The notes under the pieces were generated by a model. The model saw only the letters and a list, made by a program, of their open reading frames with translations, was not told the origin of the DNA and did not search any database. DNA of 32,613 nt from Pseudomonadota bacterium (GTDB lineage: Bacteria; Pseudomonadota; Gammaproteobacteria; Burkholderiales; Burkholderiaceae_C), in assembly GCA_021846025.1 (NCBI GenBank), contig JAJZDV010000018.1, forward strand, positions 1 through 32,613, read 5' to 3'. The position numbers and the translations under genes were made by a program. Positions 27,638-32,613 of the stretch are shown piece by piece. Position 1 is the first letter of the stretch; every line of letters begins with the position of its first letter.

Positions 27638-28897
27638 ATGCACGACGAGAACAAGACTGGCGGTGATTTCGATCGCCGTGATTTTTTGAAAATCACCGGA
27701 GCGGCTGGGCTGGCTGCAGTGCTCGCCAGGCCGCAACCCACTTGGGCCGCGAGTGAGGCGCCGATCAAGATCGGGATGGTCGACCCCATCACCAGCACGT
27801 TCGCCGCGCTGGGGCACAGCGAGATCAAGGGCGCCAAGTTCGCCGAGGCCGAGATCAACAAGTCCGGCGGCATTCTCGGCCGGCCGCTGCAGCTTCTGGT
27901 GGAAGACGGCGCCGGCAACCCCGGCACCAGCGTCGACAAGGTGTCGCGGCTGGTGAGCCAGGACAAGGTCGATTTCCTCATGGGCACGGTGAATTCGGCG
28001 TCCTCGTTGGCGGTGTCGCAATTCGCGGCGCAGCACAACAAGCTGTTTCTGTGCACCGGTGGCCACGTCGACAGCCTGACCGGCAAGGAGTGCAAGAGCA
28101 CCACCTTCCGCACCTGCTCGACGACCTGGATGCTGACCGCCGGAGACTTCGAGGCCATCTCCTCCAAGTTCGGCAAGAAGTGGTACTTCCTCACCACCGA
28201 CTACGCCTTCGGCCAGTCGGAACAGGCCGACTACACCACCCAACTGAAAAAAGTGGGCGGCACCGTGGTGGGCGGCGCGCTGGCGCCGGTGGGCACGACC
28301 GACTTCTCCTCCTACCTGATCGACGTGAAGGCCAAGGCGCCCCAGGTTCTGTGCCTGCTGCTGGCCGGGAACGACCAGGTCAATGCGATGAAGCAGATCG
28401 CGCAGTTCGGCATCAACAAGGACATCGCCGTGGCGGGCGCGCTGATCGAACTGGAGCAATTGCAGTCGTTGCCGGAAACCGCGCGCTACGGCTGGTGGAC
28501 CATGGAGTGGTACTGGAACCAGCCCAAGACCCCGCATGTCGCCGACTTCGTCAAGCGCTTCGCCGCGGCCAACAAGGGCGAGTACCCCACGGCCCGCGTC
28601 TGGTTCGGCTATGCCTCGACCTACGCCTTGAAGCTGGCGGCGGAGAAGGCCAAGTCGACAGAAACGGCCAAGGTCGTCAAAGCCATGGAGGGGCTGATGC
28701 TGCCGCCGGAAATCGCGCTGCAGCCGGGCAACGTGTTCTACCGCCCGCAGGACCATCAGCTCATGCTCGGGATGTTCCCGGGCCATGTGAACCCGACCGG
28801 CAAGTACCCCAGCTTGTTCGATGTCACGGAAATCGTCCCGGGCGAGAAAATCGCGCTGCCTCCCTCCGAGACGGGATGCATGTTGCCCCGCGCCTGA
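27638..28897 (+). CDS. Tat-exported branched-chain-type ABC transporter substrate-binding protein
   Basis: Periplasmic binding protein of 419 residues (type I fold, LivJ/UrtA/AmiC superfamily). The N-terminus has a twin-arginine signal, FDRRDFLKITGAAGLAAVLA, with the Arg pair at 13-14, so it should be exported folded through Tat, unlike the Sec-exported LivJ of E. coli. The mature part begins IKIGMVDPITSTFAALG, followed by GAKFAEAEINKSGGILGRPL and VDFLMGTVNSASSLAVSQFA, typical of the family. AAGGAGA precedes the ATG, deciding the start. It is followed by a terminator-like hairpin and then by two permease and two ATPase genes. Ligand unknown: branched-chain amino acids, amides, urea or aromatic compounds are all used by relatives. 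Confidence 0.9.
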   Translation: MHDENKTGGDFDRRDFLKITGAAGLAAVLARPQPTWAASEAPIKIGMVDPITSTFAALGHSEIKGAKFAEAEINKSGGILGRPLQLLVEDGAGNPGTSVDKVSRLVSQDKVDFLMGTVNSASSLAVSQFAAQHNKLFLCTGGHVDSLTGKECKSTTFRTCSTTWMLTAGDFEAISSKFGKKWYFLTTDYAFGQSEQADYTTQLKKVGGTVVGGALAPVGTTDFSSYLIDVKAKAPQVLCLLLAGNDQVNAMKQIAQFGINKDIAVAGALIELEQLQSLPETARYGWWTMEWYWNQPKTPHVADFVKRFAAANKGEYPTARVWFGYASTYALKLAAEKAKSTETAKVVKAMEGLMLPPEIALQPGNVFYRPQDHQLMLGMFPGHVNPTGKYPSLFDVTEIVPGEKIALPPSETGCMLPRA

Positions 28898-28914
28898 GCA
28901 CGCTCCAACCCGCT

Positions 28915-28944
28915 GCCACTGCGCCGTCCGGTGCAGTGGCTTTT
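28915..28944 (+). terminator. Hairpin plus T-run between binding-protein and permease genes
   Basis: GCCACTGCGCC (28915-28925) pairs with GGTGCAGTGGC (28930-28940) across a four-base loop, with one G-U pair, and TTTT follows at 28941-28944. It looks like an intrinsic terminator or attenuator inside the operon. It would give much binding protein and less permease. Confidence 0.75.
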
Positions 28945-28967
28945 GTGCATCTGACATCTGACGGATC

Positions 28968-28972
28968 GGAGG
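28968..28972 (+). promoter_or_regulatory. Ribosome binding site that supports a TTG start
   Basis: GGAGG stands seven bases before TTG at 28980. No ATG or GTG in the frame is better placed, so the permease gene very likely starts with TTG. Confidence 0.75.
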
Positions 28973-28979
28973 CATCTCT

Positions 28980-29849
28980 TTGAACATCGTCCTCATCTTC
29001 AACCTGTTCAACGGGTTGATCACGGGTGCGTTCTACGCACTCCTGGCGCTCGGCCTGGCCCTCATCCTGGGGCTGAACAACACCATCAACTTCGCTCAAG
29101 GCGCCTTCATGGCACTGGCGGCCTATTTCGCCTACACCCTGGCACCTTCGATCGGGTTCTGGGGCGCGCTGCTGGTCGCTCCCTTGCTGGCAGGCGTGCT
29201 GGGACTGGTGGTGGAGGTTTTCCTCATCCGCCGCCTTTACAAACGCGATCCGCTCTACTCCCTGCTGCTGACCTTCGGCCTGGCCATGATCATGCAGGAC
29301 ATGATCCGCACCATCTGGGGCGCCACGGGTGTGCCGCTGCTCATTCCTGAATCCCTCGGACACCCGCTCAGCCAGACCTACTTCTTCCTCACCGGCTACC
29401 GCCTGTTCGTCGTTGCCGTGGCGCTGGTGGGGACGGGGGCGCTGTTCGCGGTGCTGCGCTTCACCCGCCTGGGCATCCGCATCCGCGCCGGGAACGCCGA
29501 TCTGGAAACGGTCTCGGCGCTGGGTGTGAACATCTACCTGCTGCGCACCGCCAACTTCGTCATCGGCATCATCTTCGCCGGGGTTGCCGGCATCCTGGCT
29601 GCGGGTCAACTCGGGCTGGATCCGACCATGGGGGATAGCCTGCTGATGCCGGCCTTCGTGGCGATTGTCGTCGGCGGTGTGGGCTCGCTGCTGGGCTCGC
29701 TGATGGGCGGTTTGCTGATCGGCGTCGCATCCGGGGTGACGACTGCTTATTTCCCGTCCGCCAGCGAGGCGGTGATCTACCTCATCATGGGCCTGATGCT
29801 CGTGGTGCGGCCACGCGGCTTGATGGGCCAGGAGGGGTTGCTGGAATGA
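28980..29849 (+). CDS. livH: Branched-chain-type ABC transporter permease (LivH family)
   Basis: Inner-membrane permease of 289 residues with about eight hydrophobic helices. LivH-type landmarks are NGLITGAFYALLALGLALIL, GLNNTINFAQGAFMALAAY, the cytoplasmic coupling region RFTRLGIRIRAGNADLETVSALGVN, and the terminal VVGGVGSLLGSLMGGLLIGV. It pairs with the LivM-type permease to form the channel. The start codon is TTG with GGAGG upstream. The stop overlaps the next gene (ATGA). The name is by family; the transported solute is unknown. Confidence 0.92.
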   Translation: MNIVLIFNLFNGLITGAFYALLALGLALILGLNNTINFAQGAFMALAAYFAYTLAPSIGFWGALLVAPLLAGVLGLVVEVFLIRRLYKRDPLYSLLLTFGLAMIMQDMIRTIWGATGVPLLIPESLGHPLSQTYFFLTGYRLFVVAVALVGTGALFAVLRFTRLGIRIRAGNADLETVSALGVNIYLLRTANFVIGIIFAGVAGILAAGQLGLDPTMGDSLLMPAFVAIVVGGVGSLLGSLMGGLLIGVASGVTTAYFPSASEAVIYLIMGLMLVVRPRGLMGQEGLLE

Positions 29850-30852
29850 AGGATGACATGACTTCCACATTGGCGGCTCCCGCTGCCCCAGCCGCGCCGG
29901 CGGGCCCGGCTCGCCGCAACGCACACCTGGGAACCTTGCTGCTCGCGGCATTGCTGCTCAGTGCGCCGGCGTGGCTGCCCTATGTCGGCGGCTACAACGA
30001 CATCGCCTCGCGGGTGCTGATCTACGCCCTGGCGGCGATGGGACTGAACCTGCTGCTGGGCTTCACCGGCGGGCTGTCGTTCGGCCATGCCGCCTACTTC
30101 GGCCTGGGTGCCTATGGCGTGGGTCTGATGCTCAAGTACGTCACGCACAACGTGCCGCTGGCGCTGCTGTGCGGGACCCTGCTCGGCGGCCTGGTGGCGA
30201 CGGTCCTGGCTCCCATTGCGGTGCGGCGCAAGGGCATCTACTTCGCCATGATCACCATCGCCATCGGCCAGTTGTTCTACTTCATCGCCATCCGCTGGCA
30301 AGCCATGACGGGCGGCTACGACGGGCTCACCGGGTTTTCCCGCCACGCCATCTCCATCCTGCCCGGGGTCAGCTGGACGCTGGGCTCGACCGGCTTTTAC
30401 TACCTCGTGCTGCTGTGCTTTGGTGCCGGAGCGGCGGTGCTGTGGGTCGTGCTGAACTCGCCGCTCGGCCACATCTTTGTCGCCATTCGCGAGAACCAGA
30501 AGCGCCTCACCTTCCTCGGTGTGCGGGTGCAGCGCTACGCCGCGCTGTCCTTCGCCATCTCGGGTTTCATCGTTGCCCTGGCGGGCGGGCTCAACGCCCT
30601 GCTCGACAACTTCACCTCGCCCAACAGCTTGAATTACACCTTGTCGGGCGATCTGGTGGTGATTGCCGTGCTCGGCGGCATGCGCAACTTCTGGGGGCCG
30701 TTCGTCGGCGCCGCCATTTTCGTGCTGGTGCGCGACTATGCCAGCAACGTGACGAACAACTGGATGTCGGTCATCGGCCTCATCTTCATTCTTTCGGTGC
30801 TGTTCTTCCCGCTCGGCATCATGGGTTTCCTGCAGCGCAAGAAGGTGGAGAA

Positions 30853-30856
<4 letters not shown>
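29846..30856 (+). CDS. livM: Branched-chain-type ABC transporter permease (LivM family)
   Basis: Inner-membrane permease of 336 residues. A Pro/Ala-rich N-terminal tail of about 25 residues precedes the first helix. The LivM signature follows: ALAAMGLNLLLGFTGGLSFGHAAYFGLGAY, then RRKGIYFAMITIAIGQLFYF, then the coupling region FVAIRENQKRLTFLGVRVQRY and AISGFIVALAGGLNALLDN. It is translationally coupled at both ends: ATGA with livH and ATGA with livG. Solute unknown. Confidence 0.93.
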
Positions 30857-31602
<746 letters not shown>

Positions 31603-31660
31603 AGGCAGACAAGCGCTTCAATTCGGAAGCAGTCACAGGCGTCGCAGGGAGGGGCCACAC

Positions 31661-32371
31661 ATGAACAAGGTGCTGGAGGTGGACGCGATCCACACCTATT
31701 ACGGCAAGAGTCACATCCTCAAAGGCGTGTCGCTGCATGTCGGCGAGGGCGAACTCGTCGCCCTGCTCGGGCGCAACGGCGCCGGCAAGTCCACCACGCT
31801 GCGCTCCGTCATGGGGCTGACCCCGCCGCGCCAGGGCCAAGTCCGGCTCTTCGGCCAGGACGTGACCGGCGCTTCACCGTCGCGCGTGGCCACCATGGGC
31901 GCGGGTTACGTGCCCGAGGGACGCAAGATTTTCGGCCACCTCACGGTGCATGAGAATCTGCTGGTGGCGCGCGAAACCAAGGGGCCGTGGACGCTCGATA
32001 CCGTCTACAAACTGTTCCCGCGCCTGCACGAGCGCCGCACCAGCAAGGGCGGGCGGCTATCCGGTGGCGAGCAGGAAATGCTGGCCATCGCCCGCGCGCT
32101 GCTGCTCAACCCGAAGCTGCTGATCCTCGACGAGCCATCACAAGGCCTGGCGCCCATCATCGTGCAGGAGGTCATGCGCACCGTGGCACGCATGAAAAGC
32201 GAAGGCATCTCGGTGCTGCTGGTCGAACAGAACGCCTTCCTTGCGCTGCAACTTGCGGACCGCGCCTATGTTCTTGGCGAAGGCGAGATTCTCTACGACG
32301 GCGACGCGGCCGCGCTGGCGGCCGACACCGAGCGCATGGAACAACTGGCCGGTGTGGCACACGCCGGCTGA
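31661..32371 (+). CDS. livF: Branched-chain-type ABC transporter ATPase (LivF family)
   Basis: Cytoplasmic ATPase of 236 residues. Walker A is GRNGAGKSTT, followed by GYVPEGRKIFGHLTVHENL (typical LivF), signature LSGGEQEMLAIARAL, Walker B LLILDEPSQGLAP and H-loop LLVEQN. It forms the heterodimeric motor with LivG. ATG 31661 is preceded by GGGAGGGG; a 58-base gap separates it from livG. It is the last gene of the importer and converges with pntB. Confidence 0.95.
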   Translation: MNKVLEVDAIHTYYGKSHILKGVSLHVGEGELVALLGRNGAGKSTTLRSVMGLTPPRQGQVRLFGQDVTGASPSRVATMGAGYVPEGRKIFGHLTVHENLLVARETKGPWTLDTVYKLFPRLHERRTSKGGRLSGGEQEMLAIARALLLNPKLLILDEPSQGLAPIIVQEVMRTVARMKSEGISVLLVEQNAFLALQLADRAYVLGEGEILYDGDAAALAADTERMEQLAGVAHAG

Positions 32372-32390
32372 GCGTGAAGCGTTCGGCGGG

Positions 32391-32411
32391 TCTGCGGCCT
32401 CGGACCGCAGA
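32391..32411. terminator. 7-bp hairpin after livF
   Basis: TCTGCGG (32391-32397) pairs with CCGCAGA (32405-32411) around a seven-base loop, 20 bases after the livF stop. No T-run follows on either side. It may act with the longer hairpin just downstream. Confidence 0.4.
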
Positions 32412-32425
32412 TTCGGTGGCCTCAA

Positions 32426-32466
32426 GCCGCGTGGAGCAAGGCGCCAGGCCCCCTGCTCCACGCGGC
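32426..32466. terminator. 13-bp perfect hairpin between convergent livF and pntB
   Basis: GCCGCGTGGAGCA (32426-32438) is exactly complementary to TGCTCCACGCGGC (32454-32466), with a 15-base loop. It sits between the two convergent stops and is a likely bidirectional terminator, though neither side has a T-run. Confidence 0.6.
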
Positions 32467-32493
32467 GCGGAAGGCCTCAAACCCGGGTCGCAT

Positions 32494-32613
32494 CTAGTCG
32501 ATGGCGCGGGTAATGTCCTCGATGGTCTTTTTAGCGTCGCCGAAGACCATCATGGTTTTATCGAGGTAGAACAGGTCATTATCCAGGCCGGCATAGCCGG
32601 TGGCCATGGAGCG
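32494..32613 (-). CDS. pntB: NAD(P) transhydrogenase subunit beta, C-terminal end (partial)
   Basis: Only the last 39 codons and the stop TAG lie in the window; the gene continues past 32613. The translation RSMATGYAGLDNDLFYLDKT followed by MMVFGDAKKTIEDI is the conserved C-terminus of PntB domain III, which binds NADP(H) in the proton-translocating transhydrogenase. The KR-S-M-A-x-GYAG and MxFGDAK segments are diagnostic. It converges with livF. Confidence 0.9.
   Translation of the reverse strand, partial: RSMATGYAGLDNDLFYLDKTMMVFGDAKKTIEDITRAID

Noticed and set aside
27581-29023. 480-codon minus-strand frame opposite the ABC binding-protein gene
   Set aside because: Antisense to a gene with Tat signal, ribosome site and family motifs; no protein character.

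Overview
The window is GC-rich DNA with the dense coding and long shadow reading frames typical of a betaproteobacterium. The gene order and content (rod-shape operon mreBCD-mrdA-rodA facing gatCAB; gcr-apaG against rpe-gph) point to Burkholderiales. An exported rhodanese/DsrE pair would suit a sulfur-oxidising member such as Thiomonas, but the sequence alone does not prove a genus. No rRNA, tRNA, CRISPR array or intact insertion sequence was seen.

Layout. Positions 1-356 hold no confident gene. A polytopic O-antigen ligase/polymerase-like protein follows (357-1724, +). On the minus strand come an MliC-domain lipoprotein (1845-2585), the lytic transglycosylase MltA (2701-4035), the Gcr 'site-specific recombinase' membrane protein (4035-6293) and ApaG (6308-6685). 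Divergent from apaG lie rpe and gph (6750-8155, +). Exonuclease III (8176-8985, -) converges on gph, and a secreted glutamine-rich protein follows (9144-9776, +). The cell-elongation operon runs leftward from 16221 to 9840: mreB, mreC, mreD, mrdA (PBP2), rodA. Divergent from it is gatC-gatA-gatB (16425-19753, +), the tRNA amidotransferase. Then come a GNAT acetyltransferase, a DUF2236/MpaB-family protein, and an exported rhodanese followed by an exported DsrE-like protein (21591-23207).

The right end looks like an accessory nitrogen-metabolism region. A class III aminotransferase (-) faces an agmatinase-family ureohydrolase that is translationally coupled to a PuuB-like FAD amine oxidase (24857-27204, +). 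After a 433-base non-coding gap comes a complete five-gene branched-chain-type ABC importer (27638-32371) with a Tat-exported binding protein. The last 120 bases are the 3' end of pntB on the minus strand.

The most interesting signals are: the aminotransferase/agmatinase/oxidase/transporter neighbourhood, a possible guanidino-compound or polyamine module of unknown substrate; a tandem dyad element in its divergent promoter region; the exported rhodanese-DsrE pair; near-identical -10 boxes placed so close to ATG codons (rpe, xth, also apaG and the DUF2236 gene) that leaderless mRNAs are predicted; and strong hairpins after mreB and after the binding-protein gene that may set expression ratios inside operons.
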